The notes: generated by a model not told the origin, from the letters alone. A DNA stretch of 64,000 bases from Caryophanales bacterium (GCA_902362975.1 CABIYO010000008.1:1-64000); one strand, 5' to 3'; positions 12,215 to 21,834 are shown, numbered from the stretch's first letter. Made by a program: numbers and translations.

Positions 12215-13608
12215 ATGGACTGGCTCGATCAATTACGGAATGAACTCGGGGACGATGTCGTCTTCTCCGACGCGACGACACGGCTCGCCTATTCGTTCGA
12301 CGCGACCCCCAATTACCAAGCGATGCCGGACGCCGTCGTCGCTCCCCGCTCGACCGCAGACGTACAGACCGCCTTACGGCTATGCAACACGTATCGTGTC
12401 CCGGTCATCGCCCGCGGGTCGGCAACGAATTTAGCCGGCGGCACGACGCCTCTCGCCGGCGGCCTCGTCATGGACTTTCGTCATATGGACCGGATCGTCG
12501 AGATCGACGAGAAAAACTTGACCGTCACCGTCGAGCCCGGCTGCATCACCGCCCGGTTGGCCGAGGCCGTCGAGGCGAAGGGGCTGTTTTACCCGCCGGA
12601 CCCGAGCTCGATGAAAATCTCGACGATCGGCGGCAACATTAGCGAGAACTCCGGCGGCTTGCGCGGATTGAAATACGGGGTGACGGCCGATTACGTTCTC
12701 GCCCTCGAGGCGGTGCTCCCGAGCGGCGAGGTGCTCCGCACGGGCGGCAAGCTCGCCAAAGACGTCGCCGGATACGATTTGACACGACTGCTCGTCGGTT
12801 CGGAAGGCACACTCGCCGTCATCACCGAGGCGACGCTCAAACTCATCCCGCTCCCCGAGACGAAACAGACGATGGTTGCGCATTTCCACGATTTAGACGG
12901 CGCGGCACGGACGGTCAGTCGAATCATCGAGAACCGCATCATACCGGCCACGCTCGAGTTCATGGACAAAAAGACGATTGAAGTCGTCGAGGCGTATGCG
13001 AACATCGGCTTGCCGACTGACGTCGGCGCGCTCCTGCTGCTCGAACAAGACGGACCGGCCGAAGTCGTCCGGCGCGATATCAAGGCGATGCAAACCATCT
13101 GTCTCGCCGAAGGGGCCTCGCTCGTCGAAGTCGCCCGGGACGAAGTGCACGCCGAGACGCTGCGCTACGCCCGTCGGACCGCCTTGTCCGCGCTCGCCCG
13201 GCTACGTCCGACGACGATTTTGGAAGATGCGACCGTCCCTCGGAGCGAGATCGCCGAGATGGTCCGGCGCATCGAGGCGATCGGCCGAAAGTATGAAATC
13301 GAGATCGCCACGTTCGGCCATGCCGGGGACGGCAACCTGCACCCGACCGTCGCGACCGACGCAAGGGACCACGAAGAGATGGAACGCGTCGAGGCCGCCT
13401 TTGCCGACATCTTTGCCGCGGCACTCGAGCTCGGCGGGACAATCACCGGCGAGCGAAAGCTCCTTACCTCGAATGGAAGCTCGGCCCGGTCGGCATCGAG
13501 GTCATGAAAGGCATCAAGCTCGCCTTTGACCCGCTCGGGATCATGAACCCGCAAAAGATGTTCGCCAAAGCGGCGAAAAAACGCATTACGCAAGAGGGCC
13601 GCTCATGA
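12215..13608 (+). pseudogene. glcD: Glycolate oxidase subunit GlcD (FAD-linked), frameshifted near the C-terminus
   Basis: FAD-binding oxidase related to GlcD/D-lactate dehydrogenases. The FAD_binding_4 domain (about 40-180, with ARGSATNLAGGTTP and GGNISENSGG) and the C-terminal cap are readable. The start follows AGGAGG by 7 bases. After GGTITGE (13433-13453) the family motif EHGIG is missing. Only two bases (CG) remain where about 18 are expected, so the frame shifts and stops at 13507. The lost frame resumes at 13456 with KAPYLEWKLGPVGIEVMKG and ends at 13608, overlapping glcF by 4 bases. The inferred lesion is a 16-base deletion that also removes a His important for the flavin site. The protein is presumably inactive unless this is a sequence error. 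Confidence 0.85.
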
Positions 13609-14689
13609 AACACACACCTGAACTCGCCTCTCGCATGGCCGGGACGCTTGACTATGAGGAGATGCTCGGCTGCATGCGGTGCGGCTTTTGTCTCCCGACG
13701 TGCGCGAGCGTGTCATCCGAAAAGTCGTCTTCGACGGACTGTTCTTGAACAAGTCGAAGATGCAAACGGCGACGAGTTTTCTCCGTTTTTACCAACAATC
13801 CGGGGCCCAGACGCTCACCCGCAAGCTCCGTATCCTCGACTGGTTCCCGGACCAGCTGCAGAAGATGGAGGCAATCTTGCCGGCCGTTCCCGCGCGAACG
13901 GAACGGGTGCGGCGACCTGACCGGGTCCGAGCGACCGGGACGACGACGGCTCGCGTCGCTTTCTTCAGCGGATGTCTGATGGACACGATGTTTTACGAGA
14001 CGAACGCGAACACGATCAAACTGCTCCAAGCCGCGGGGTGTGACATCGTCATCCCGGAAAGCCAACAGTGTTGCGGCGCCCTCCATGGACATGCCGGCGA
14101 ACAGCCCGGGGCCGTCGTGCTCGCGAAACGAAACATCGAGGCGTTCGAGTCACTCGACGTCGATTTCGTCATCACGAACGCCGGCGGGTGCGGGGCGTTC
14201 CTCCTCGGCTATGACCATTTGCTCCACGACGACCCGGCATGGAAGGATCGGGCCGAGCGGTTCAAGGCAAAGATCAAAGACTTCGCGCAAGTATTGATCG
14301 AGGTCGGCTTCCTCGACCGTGTGACGCTCACCCTCCCGGACCAACTCATCACGTATCAAGACTCCTGCCACCTCCGGAACGTACAAAAAGGAGCGCTCGC
14401 CCCGCGGGTGTTGCTGCAGGCGATCCGAGGGACGACGTTCGTCGAGCAACAACATGCCGACCATTGCTGCGGCTCGGCCGGGGTGTACAATCTGCTCCAA
14501 CCCCGTATCGCCAACGACATCTTAGAGATGAAGATGGGCCACGTCCGCGACACGTCCGCTCAGACGATCGTGACGTCTAACCCCGGCTGTCACCTGCAAA
14601 TGCAACTCGGGATTCAAGAACACGGCACACCGTCGATGCGGGCCGTCCACCTGGCGGACTTGCTCGCCGAGGCGATGGATCCGCGATAA
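13605..14689 (+). pseudogene. glcF: Glycolate oxidase iron-sulfur subunit GlcF, internal deletion and frameshift
   Basis: GlcF carries two [4Fe-4S] ferredoxin motifs followed by two CCG domains and passes electrons from GlcD. Here the N-terminal frame starts at the ATG overlapping glcD and encodes the first cluster (CMRCGFCLPTC), then runs into a stop at 13746. The rest lies in another frame from about 13700 (VRERVIRKVVFDGLF) to 14689. It retains both CCG modules (SGCLMD with QQCCGALHGHAGEQPG, and DSCHLRN with HCCGSAGVYN). About 60 residues including the whole second ferredoxin motif are missing between the pieces. GTGC microhomology is visible at the junction. glcD is also broken, so the pathway looks lost. 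Confidence 0.85.
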
Positions 14690-14695
14690 GTCGAA

Positions 14696-14718
14696 GAGAG
14701 GGAAACCCCTCTCTTTTT
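14696..14718 (+). terminator. Terminator of the glcDF transcript
   Basis: GAGAGGG / CCCTCTC stem with an AAAC loop followed by TTTTT, 6 bases after the glcF stop. Confidence 0.88.
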
Positions 14719-14737
14719 GTGTGTCCACACATTCCCC

Positions 14738-14827
14738 TTCACGGATTCACACATACTTCACAATTACGATTATTTCACATGGAGTTAAAGTTTACACACT
14801 TTTTCACATGGGTAAAAATGGAGTATA
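14738..14827 (+). promoter_or_regulatory. P-type ATPase upstream region with repeated TTCACA units
   Basis: TTCACA or one-mismatch versions occur at 14738, 14746, 14757, 14774, 14791 (TTTACA) and 14803, followed by a -10-like TATAGA (14823-14828). The array may be a repressor or activator site array. A consensus -35 at proper spacing is not clear. Confidence 0.4.
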
Positions 14828-14878
14828 GACTGTTCTACCCGTCTGTCTAAATGAAGAAAAAGAGAAAGGGGTTTTGAT

Positions 14879-17548
14879 ATGGAAGAAAGGCACTGGCATA
14901 CGCTATCGATTCACGAGACCGAGGATCTACTCGACACCGATATCGATCAAGGACTCCGTGAAGAGACCGCACAGGAACGAATTGAAAAGTACGGGAAAAA
15001 CGTGCTCCCGGAACCAAAGAAAGACCCGAAGTGGCTCAAGTTTTTACGGCAGTTCAACGACGTGCTTATCTACGTCCTCCTTGCCGCCGCTGTCATCACG
15101 GCCGTCCTCGGTTATTGGTACGACACGATTGTCATCGCGTTCGTCGTCCTCATCATCGGGATCATCGGCTACTTGCAGGAGAACAAGGCAGAACAAGCAC
15201 TGGAGGGCATCAAGAACATGTTGTCCCCGTCCGCCCTCGTCCGTCGTGACGGGAAACGGAAAGAGATCGAGGCCGAGTACCTCGTTCCTGGAGACATCGT
15301 CTACTTGAAGCCGGGGGATAAAATCCCAGCCGACCTCCGCCTCATCACGGCGGAGAACATGAAAGTCGAAGAGTCGGCACTGACGGGTGAAGCGATCACC
15401 GTCGACAAGACGCTCGACCCGCTCGAAGAGAAAATCGGCCTCGGCGACCGGACGAACTTGGCGTTCTCAGGGACGTCCGTCGCTGCCGGTACCGGTAGCG
15501 GTATCGTCATCGCGACCGGTTCGAAGACCGAGCTCGGGAAAATCAATGCGTCGATCGCCGAAGTCGAGAAAGTGCAAACACCGCTCATCCAACAGACGCA
15601 ACGCTTCGGGAAAACCGTCGCCAGCGTCATCGCTGGTGTCGCCGTGTTCGCCTTCATCTTCGGCTACTTCTTGCGTGACTACGAAACGGCCGAGCTGTTG
15701 CTCGCGGTCATCGGTCTCGCCGTCGCCGTCATCCCGGAAGGACTCCCGGCGATCATCTCGATCATCCTCGCCCTCGGTGTCCGCCAGATGGCCGACAACA
15801 AGGCAATCGTCAAGAGTCTCCCGTCCGTCGAGACGCTCGGCGCCGTATCGGTCATCTGTTCCGATAAGACCGGGACGTTGACAAAAAACGAGATGACGGC
15901 ACAGAACATCCAACTCGCTGACCGTACGCTACAAGTGACGGGTTCAGGATATGCCCCGGAAGGTCGCATCGAGTTTGAAAACGACGTCTACTCGAACAAG
16001 CAAGACGAGGTTCTCAACGAGATTCTTCTTGCCGGTGTGACGTGTAACGATTCAGACTTGTTCTTCGATGAAGAATCGAAGCAATGGAAGATCACGGGCG
16101 ACCCGACCGAAGGCTGCCTGCTCACACTCGGCGAGAAGGCGGAAGAGTCGATTCGACCACTCCGCGTCATCTCGAAGATCCCGTTCGACTCGGCGCACAA
16201 GTATATGGCGACACTCTCGCCGCGTGACGACGAGCATGTCATGTATTTGAAAGGTGCACCGGACCGCTTGTTCTCAATGGCCGAAGCGAGTGATTCGAAC
16301 TTCCCGACAGACATGTGGGAGAAGAAGATGACCGACCTCGCCAAAAAAGGACAACGCGTCATCGGAGTCGCAAAACGAACGTTCAACACGTCGAAAGAAA
16401 AGATTGACCATGACGACTTATATGAAGGAATTGAATTCCTCGGGCTCATCGGCATCATGGACCCGCCACGTCCTGAGGCGATCGAGGCGGTCAATGAGTG
16501 TCAATCGGCCGGCATCCAAGTGAAGATGATCACCGGCGACCATAAAGAGACGGCCATCGCCATCGGTAACGAGCTTGGCATCTCGACAGAGGCCGGTGCC
16601 CTTCAAGGGACCGAGATTGACGACTTGACCGACGAAGAACTCGCGGACGTCGTCGGGCAGTACAATATTTTCGCCCGGACGAGCCCTGAGAACAAGACGC
16701 GTCTCGTCAAAGCGCTTCAAACGCAAGATCATATCGTCGCCATGACCGGAGACGGTGTCAACGACGCCCCGGCCCTTCGCCGCGCCGACATCGGTGTCGC
16801 CATGGGGATCAAAGGGACGGAAGTATCGAAAGAAGCGGCCGAGATGGTGCTCGTCGACGATAACTTCAACACGATCTTCAAAGCCGTCAAAGAAGGCCGC
16901 CGCATCTACGACAACTTGAAGAAGACGATTCTCTTCATCTTGCCGACGAACGGAGCCCAAGGGTTCGTACTCCTCATGAGTATCTTCCTCGGCACACAGC
17001 TGCCGCTCACGTCGCTTCAAATCCTGTGGGTGAACATGGTCGTCGCCATCACGCTCTCGTTCGCGATCGCGTTCGAGCCGCTCGAGCCGTCGACGATGAA
17101 ACGGGCACCTCGTCCGAAGAAGACGCCGCTCTTGAGCCGGTACTATATCTTCCGAATCTTGCTCGTCTCCCTCATCATCGGTGGCGGGACGCTCATGTAC
17201 AACCTGTATTTGAACACCGGCGACTATAGCGTCGAATATGTCCACACGATGACGCTCAACACGATCGTCATCGCCCAGATGTTCCACTTGTTCAACGTCC
17301 GGGTCGAGACAGAGCCTGCGCTCAACCGCTCGTTCTTCGAAAACCCGATCGCGTTCTACGTGTCAGGCGCGCTCATCGTGCTTCAGCTGTTCATCACGTA
17401 CGTGCCGTTCATGAACACCGCGTTCGGCACGACCCCAATCGCCGCGAGCGACTGGATCATCCCGTTCGTCTTCGGTCTCGTCGTGTTCTTCATCATCGAA
17501 CTCGAGAAACTGATCTCACGGACTGTGATGAAACGGAGACAATCATAA
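14879..17548 (+). CDS. P2-type cation-transporting ATPase
   Basis: An 889-residue P-type ATPase of the plasma membrane with a cation-ATPase N-terminal domain. The phosphorylated Asp329 lies in DKTGTLTKN, the actuator motif is LTGEA, the hinge is TGDGVNDAPALRRADIGVAMG, and there are ten membrane helices. TM4 has PEGLPA as in calcium pumps. TM6 reads NMVVAITLSFAIAFEPLEP and has Ala where SERCA pumps have the calcium-ligand Asp, so the transported ion (calcium, sodium or other) cannot be assigned. AAAGGGG lies 7 bases before the start. Codon use is GC-rich like its neighbours from glcD to the opuC genes. It is monocistronic, ending in a strong hairpin. Confidence 0.9.
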   Translation: MEERHWHTLSIHETEDLLDTDIDQGLREETAQERIEKYGKNVLPEPKKDPKWLKFLRQFNDVLIYVLLAAAVITAVLGYWYDTIVIAFVVLIIGIIGYLQENKAEQALEGIKNMLSPSALVRRDGKRKEIEAEYLVPGDIVYLKPGDKIPADLRLITAENMKVEESALTGEAITVDKTLDPLEEKIGLGDRTNLAFSGTSVAAGTGSGIVIATGSKTELGKINASIAEVEKVQTPLIQQTQRFGKTVASVIAGVAVFAFIFGYFLRDYETAELLLAVIGLAVAVIPEGLPAIISIILALGVRQMADNKAIVKSLPSVETLGAVSVICSDKTGTLTKNEMTAQNIQLADRTLQVTGSGYAPEGRIEFENDVYSNKQDEVLNEILLAGVTCNDSDLFFDEESKQWKITGDPTEGCLLTLGEKAEESIRPLRVISKIPFDSAHKYMATLSPRDDEHVMYLKGAPDRLFSMAEASDSNFPTDMWEKKMTDLAKKGQRVIGVAKRTFNTSKEKIDHDDLYEGIEFLGLIGIMDPPRPEAIEAVNECQSAGIQVKMITGDHKETAIAIGNELGISTEAGALQGTEIDDLTDEELADVVGQYNIFARTSPENKTRLVKALQTQDHIVAMTGDGVNDAPALRRADIGVAMGIKGTEVSKEAAEMVLVDDNFNTIFKAVKEGRRIYDNLKKTILFILPTNGAQGFVLLMSIFLGTQLPLTSLQILWVNMVVAITLSFAIAFEPLEPSTMKRAPRPKKTPLLSRYYIFRILLVSLIIGGGTLMYNLYLNTGDYSVEYVHTMTLNTIVIAQMFHLFNVRVETEPALNRSFFENPIAFYVSGALIVLQLFITYVPFMNTAFGTTPIAASDWIIPFVFGLVVFFIIELEKLISRTVMKRRQS

Positions 17549-17559
17549 GTTCCAACATA

Positions 17560-17605
17560 ACAAGAGGAGTGACGTCTCAACGCGTCACTCCTCTTGTTTG
17601 TGTTC
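17560..17605 (+). terminator. Terminator after the P-type ATPase
   Basis: A 15-base perfect stem (17560-17574 with 17583-17597) around an 8-base loop, followed by TTGTGTT. The weak T-tail is offset by the long stem. Confidence 0.85.
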
Positions 17606-17680
17606 CTTGATTTTTTCATGCTGTAACCTCTCCTTATCCCGTTATTCAACAGTTTCAAACCTTAATCACAAAAAAAGATG

Positions 17681-17723
17681 TTTACATTTTCATAACAAGG
17701 GAACATTAAGGTTATGTGAAAAT
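17681..17723 (+). promoter_or_regulatory. Inverted repeat upstream of opuCA-like gene
   Basis: ATTTTC-ATAAC and GTTATGTGAAAAT form an imperfect dyad around the expected promoter, about 25-65 bases before the ATPase gene. A TTTACA at 17681 could serve as -35, but no good -10 is at 17 bases. It is a candidate operator for an osmotic or substrate-specific regulator. Confidence 0.4.
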
Positions 17724-17746
17724 AATATTTGGAAAGAGTTGAGTTG

Positions 17747-18871
17747 ATGATTGAATTTAAACAAGTGAAAAAAACGTTCAAAACGACGACCGTTTTGAAA
17801 GAGATGAACCTGACGATCAACAAAGGCGAGCTCGTCGTCTTTATCGGCCCGTCCGGTTGCGGCAAGACGACATCGCTGAAAATGATTAACCGTTTGATTG
17901 AGCCGACAGAAGGAACGATTATCGTCAACGGTCAAGATACGCGGAAGATGGACCCGATCGAGCTTCGCCGCCAGATGGGGTACGTCATACAACAGACCGG
18001 CCTCTTCCCCCACATGACGATCCGCGAGAACATCCAACTGATCGCAAGCCTCGAAGGACACGCCGAGCAAGACATGGACGCCCGCACCGAGCACCTGCTC
18101 CGCATGGTCGGTCTCGACCCAGATCAGTTCATCGACCGTTACCCGAGCGAACTGAGCGGTGGCCAGCAGCAACGCATCGGTTTCGCCCGCGCCCTCATGA
18201 ACGACCCGGAAGTCATCCTGATGGATGAGCCGTTCAGCGCCCTCGATCCCGTTACCCGTAACGACCTGCAAGAAGAGCTGTTCAACCTACAAGAAGAAGT
18301 GAAAAAGACGATTGTGTTCGTCACCCATGATATGGATGAAGCGATCAAGTTGGCCGATCGCATTTGTATCATGCGCGACGGGGAAATCGTTCAATTCGAT
18401 ACACCGGAACAGATTTTGCGTCATCCGAAAGATGCATATGTCGAATCGTTCATCGGGAAAAATCGGATTTGGAACAGCCCGGAATATATTAAGGCAAAAG
18501 ACATCATGATCACCGACCCGGTATCGATCAGTGGGAAACGGACCGTCTTGCAGGCGATCGAGATCATGCGCTCACGCAAAGTCGACAGCCTCTTAATCAC
18601 GGACCGGGACCATGTCTTGAAAGGTTTGATCAAACTAAAAGATGTCCACGGCATCCAAGACAAGACGAGACGGCTCGAGGAAGTCATGAACGTGGATTAC
18701 GCCTTCGTCTCGAGCGAGGACTCGCTCCTCGATATATTAGACGTCATGAACACGAGCGACCAAGGGTATCTCCCGGTCGTCACCGGTCCGACGCTTGAGG
18801 GACTCATCACACGTAGCAGTCTGCTTTCCGTCCTCAGTGAGCAATTCATGCAAGAGGAGGAAACAGTATGA
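17747..18871 (+). CDS. ABC transporter ATPase with CBS domains (OpuCA/EgtV-like)
   Basis: ATP-hydrolysing subunit of a quaternary-amine-type importer. Walker A GPSGCGKTT (about residues 32-40), signature LSGGQQQR, Walker B VILMDEPFSALD and the switch His in FVTHDMDEA are intact. Two CBS domains follow (about 255-370), which in OpuA-type transporters sense ionic strength or nucleotides. Start chosen at ATG (MIEFKQVKKTF) with GGAAAGAG upstream; an earlier TTG at 17729 is possible. It overlaps the permease gene by 4 bases. The transporter could import glycine betaine or carnitine, bile-type compounds, or ergothioneine; sequence alone does not decide. Confidence 0.9.
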   Translation: MIEFKQVKKTFKTTTVLKEMNLTINKGELVVFIGPSGCGKTTSLKMINRLIEPTEGTIIVNGQDTRKMDPIELRRQMGYVIQQTGLFPHMTIRENIQLIASLEGHAEQDMDARTEHLLRMVGLDPDQFIDRYPSELSGGQQQRIGFARALMNDPEVILMDEPFSALDPVTRNDLQEELFNLQEEVKKTIVFVTHDMDEAIKLADRICIMRDGEIVQFDTPEQILRHPKDAYVESFIGKNRIWNSPEYIKAKDIMITDPVSISGKRTVLQAIEIMRSRKVDSLLITDRDHVLKGLIKLKDVHGIQDKTRRLEEVMNVDYAFVSSEDSLLDILDVMNTSDQGYLPVVTGPTLEGLITRSSLLSVLSEQFMQEEETV

Positions 18872-20454
18872 ACACGATTCAATCATTTTTCAGTTACTTT
18901 GCGGGCAACACCGACCAAATCGGGACGCTCTTACTCGAACACTTACAATTGACCGTCTTCGCGGTCTCACTCGCGGTACTGATCGGTGTCCCGCTCGGCA
19001 TCGTCATTCTTCGTATCCCGCGCCTCGCCAAACCGATCCTCGGTCTGACGAGCGTCGTTCAAGCGGTGCCAAGTCTCGCCCTGCTCGGTTTCCTCATCCC
19101 GTTCATCGGCATCGGGTCGACACCGGCCATCATCATGGTCGTCCTCTACTCGCTCCTCCCGATCGTGAAGAATACGTATACGGGACTGTCGAGTATTCCT
19201 GGCGACACACTTGAGTCGGCCAAAGGAATCGGCCTGACCGATCGTCAGATTTTAAGCAAGATCCAGTTGCCGCTCGCCTTGCCGATCATCATGGCCGGTA
19301 TTCGCATCTCGGCCGTCACGGCCGTCGGGCTCATGACGATTTCGGCGTTCGTCGGGGCAGGCGGACTCGGTTATCTCGTCTTCGCCGGCATCCAGACGAT
19401 CGACAACAACCAGATTCTCGCTGGTGCCATCCCGGCCGGTCTTCTCGCCTTGTTGATCGATTTCGTCGTCAGCCGCATCGAGTATAAAGTAGCCCCGAAC
19501 GGCATCGTCCTCGCGGATGGACGGATGAAGAAGAAAACACGTCGTTCTGCGAAGAAAGTGACAAAGCCACTCATCGTCATCGCGACGGCGTTCACGCTTC
19601 TCCTCGCCGGTTCGATTTACGCCTTCACCCGTGAAGACGATACGATTGTCGTCGGTTCGAAAAACTTCACCGAGCAATTGATTCTCGGAAACATGGTCGC
19701 CGACTTGATTGAGGACAAGACCGACCTCGATGTGAAACGTCAACTGAACCTCGGTGGCACCCAGGTCGCTTTCAGCGCCTTGCGCACCGGAGAGATTGAC
19801 ACGTATGTCGAATATACGGGCACATTGTTCGTCGACGTCTTGAAGCAAGAAGTCGATAACGACCCCGACGTCGTCTACGACAAAGTCGTGAAGCAAGTGA
19901 ACGAGCGGTTTGATATCCGGACGCTCGACCCGATCGGCTTCAATAACACGTATGCCATCGCCGTCAAACAAGAAGACGTCGACACGTACGACTTAAAGAC
20001 CGTCTCTGACCTCGCCGCAGTGAGTGACGAGCTCGTCTTCGGTCCGACGATCGAGTTCTCGAACCGGGAAGACGGCTACCTCGGATTGAAAGAGGCGTAC
20101 CCGTTCAACTTCCAAGACGTGAAACCGGTCGACGGCGGACTCCGCTACACGGCACTCATGAACAATGAGAGTAACGCCATTGATAGTTTCTCGACAGATG
20201 GTCTATTAAAACGTTTTGACTTGACGGTCCTTGAAGACGATCAACAATTCTTCCCGCCGTATTACGCTGTCCCAATCGTCAGCAATGAGACGTTACAGAA
20301 ACACCCTGAGCTCGAGGATGTCTTGAATGCGTTGAGCGGCAAAATAACGGATGAGGTCATGCAAGAATTGAACTATCTTGCTGACGTCGAGAAACAACGT
20401 CCGGAGAAAGTCGCCCGCGACTTCCTTATCCAAGAAGGATTGATTGAACAATAA
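18868..20454 (+). CDS. ABC transporter permease fused to substrate-binding domain (OpuCB-OpuCC / EgtU-like)
   Basis: A 528-residue fusion. Residues about 1-215 are a six-helix permease with the coupling motif around ESAKGIGLTDRQILSKIQLPLALP. After a basic linker and one further membrane helix (about 230-250), residues 258-528 form an OpuAC/ProX-like binding domain displayed outside the membrane (starts VVGSKNFTEQLILGNM). This architecture is known for streptococcal and listerial EgtU/BilEB and some Opu systems. The partner ATPase is the preceding overlapping gene. A terminator follows 10 bases after the stop. Confidence 0.9.
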   Translation: MNTIQSFFSYFAGNTDQIGTLLLEHLQLTVFAVSLAVLIGVPLGIVILRIPRLAKPILGLTSVVQAVPSLALLGFLIPFIGIGSTPAIIMVVLYSLLPIVKNTYTGLSSIPGDTLESAKGIGLTDRQILSKIQLPLALPIIMAGIRISAVTAVGLMTISAFVGAGGLGYLVFAGIQTIDNNQILAGAIPAGLLALLIDFVVSRIEYKVAPNGIVLADGRMKKKTRRSAKKVTKPLIVIATAFTLLLAGSIYAFTREDDTIVVGSKNFTEQLILGNMVADLIEDKTDLDVKRQLNLGGTQVAFSALRTGEIDTYVEYTGTLFVDVLKQEVDNDPDVVYDKVVKQVNERFDIRTLDPIGFNNTYAIAVKQEDVDTYDLKTVSDLAAVSDELVFGPTIEFSNREDGYLGLKEAYPFNFQDVKPVDGGLRYTALMNNESNAIDSFSTDGLLKRFDLTVLEDDQQFFPPYYAVPIVSNETLQKHPELEDVLNALSGKITDEVMQELNYLADVEKQRPEKVARDFLIQEGLIEQ

Positions 20455-20463
20455 ACCTATACG

Positions 20464-20506
20464 AAAGACGACCCTCCCGTTCGAATCGGGAAGGTCGTCT
20501 TTTTTC
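20464..20506 (+). terminator. Terminator of the ABC transporter operon
   Basis: AAAGACGACC / GGTCGTCTTT with inner CCCG / CGGG, followed by TTTT. It lies between convergent genes and may also serve the minus-strand GGDEF gene. Confidence 0.9.
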
Positions 20507-20517
20507 TGTGGCCGATT

Positions 20518-21678
20518 TTAACCTACGTTCGTCGCCTGGCCGACCGAGACGCGGTTGCGCCCACTCTGTTTTGCTTGATAGAGGGCTTGGTCGGCCGCCT
20601 CCATCAAGTCGGTCTTATCACCACTTGGCGTTGGCGCATGTTCGGCGACGCCGATGCTGACACTCACTTTTCACAACGGGGTGTACATTTCGTGCGCGAT
20701 GTTCAGTTTGAGCACCGCTTGCCGAATTCGTTCCGCGATTTCTTTCGGTTGGCGCGCGTGGCGTGGCCGCAGGAGCACCGCGAACTCTTCGCCTCCATAG
20801 CGGGCCGTCATGCCGTCTTCCCCGACCGCCTTGTCGATCACGTTCGCCACCCGTTCAAGGCAAGCGTCTCCGGCCAAATGGCCGTATGTGTCGTTATACG
20901 TCTTGAACGCATCGATATCAAGCAAGAGGAGCGCAAGCACGTCTCCGGTATCGTTCGCTTCGTCCCACATCCGTTCTAACTTCTCGTCAAAAGCTCGACG
21001 ATTCCAAATCCCGGTCAAGGCGTCATGGAGCGAGCGATGGATGAGCGCTTGTTTGCTGCGCTCGAGCCGGAACGTATGCATGAACGTCATCAACAGCAAC
21101 AATGCGATGCCGACGACGATGAAGATGACCCATTTCGCTGAATTCGAGGCAGTTTCACTCCGAAGCGTGGCTTGTTGGATGATGTTGTCGATGTCTTCAC
21201 GAAGGGCCGCATCGACGTCTCGGAACTGGTTGATATAATCGATGCCACTATAGCGACGCGCGTTCGCGGCGATGACGTCCCCCGCCTCGATGAGTTCGAT
21301 TTGCGACGCATGGAACGCCTCCATTTTTTGAATGAGCGGCAACGCCTCGTCTTGAATCAATTCCTGCATGATCGGATGACGCTCGTCGAGTTCACGAATA
21401 ATACGAATCGTCTCCTCCAATGATTGTTTCGTCGCCTCATACTGTTCGAGCGACTGCGCATCTTGGTTATATGTATAGCCCCGGACCGACAGCTCTTGGT
21501 CGAGCAGTAACCGAAACAGCTCCGAGGCAGCGTTCGAAATCGGGATGGCTTCCTCGACAATCCGTCGATTTTCCTGCTCGATGTCCTGAAACGCGCTATA
21601 GCTCCAGACGCTCGTCAAAAACAATGCCATCAAGGAGATGAGTAAGTATCTTTGCAGTAGCGAGAATTTAGTCTTCAT
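20518..21678 (-). pseudogene. Diguanylate cyclase with CHASE3-like sensor, interrupted by an in-frame TGA
   Basis: Membrane-bound GGDEF protein. It has one N-terminal membrane helix (about 10-28), an extracytoplasmic helical CHASE3-like domain (about 30-175), a second helix (about 180-200), then a GGDEF domain with the active-site signature GGEEF. The frame stops at TGA (20671-20673) just after AHEMYTPL. The same frame continues for 50 codons (KVSVSIGVAEHAPT through ALYQAKQSGRNRV) to TAA at 20518, exactly the expected end of a GGDEF domain. A single nonsense change is the simplest reading. The truncated 335-residue form lacks the last strands and is probably inactive. The start ATG is preceded by AAGGGAAGAG. 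Confidence 0.88.
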
Positions 21679-21792
21679 CGTGTCTCTTCCCTTATCCCGA
21701 CATCGGACCGACTTACGGTCTCTTCCTCTTCTACTATCGGCCGTCTCTTCGATCGTCTCAACTAATTTGAATCGATTGGTGCACATTCCCAC

Positions 21793-21821
21793 AAAAAAGA
21801 GAGGATCACCAGGATCCTCTC
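21793..21821 (-). terminator. Terminator of upp
   Basis: Perfect 9-base stem GAGAGGATC / GATCCTCTC with a CTGGT loop, then TTTTTT on the minus strand, 14 bases after the upp stop. Confidence 0.92.
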
Positions 21822-21834
21822 ATCGGGTTCATGC

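Noticed and set aside
12431..12889. Open minus-strand frames across glcD and the P-type ATPase
   Set aside because: High GC removes stop codons in all frames here; the plus-strand frames carry the recognised domains.
14738..14827. The TTCACA repeats as a CRISPR array
   Set aside because: Units are six bases with short irregular spacing and no cas genes are present.
20671..20673. TGA (here and near 58120) as a reassigned Trp codon
   Set aside because: TGG is used for Trp throughout the window and core genes contain no internal TGA, so code reassignment is not supported; nonsense mutation or error is simpler.
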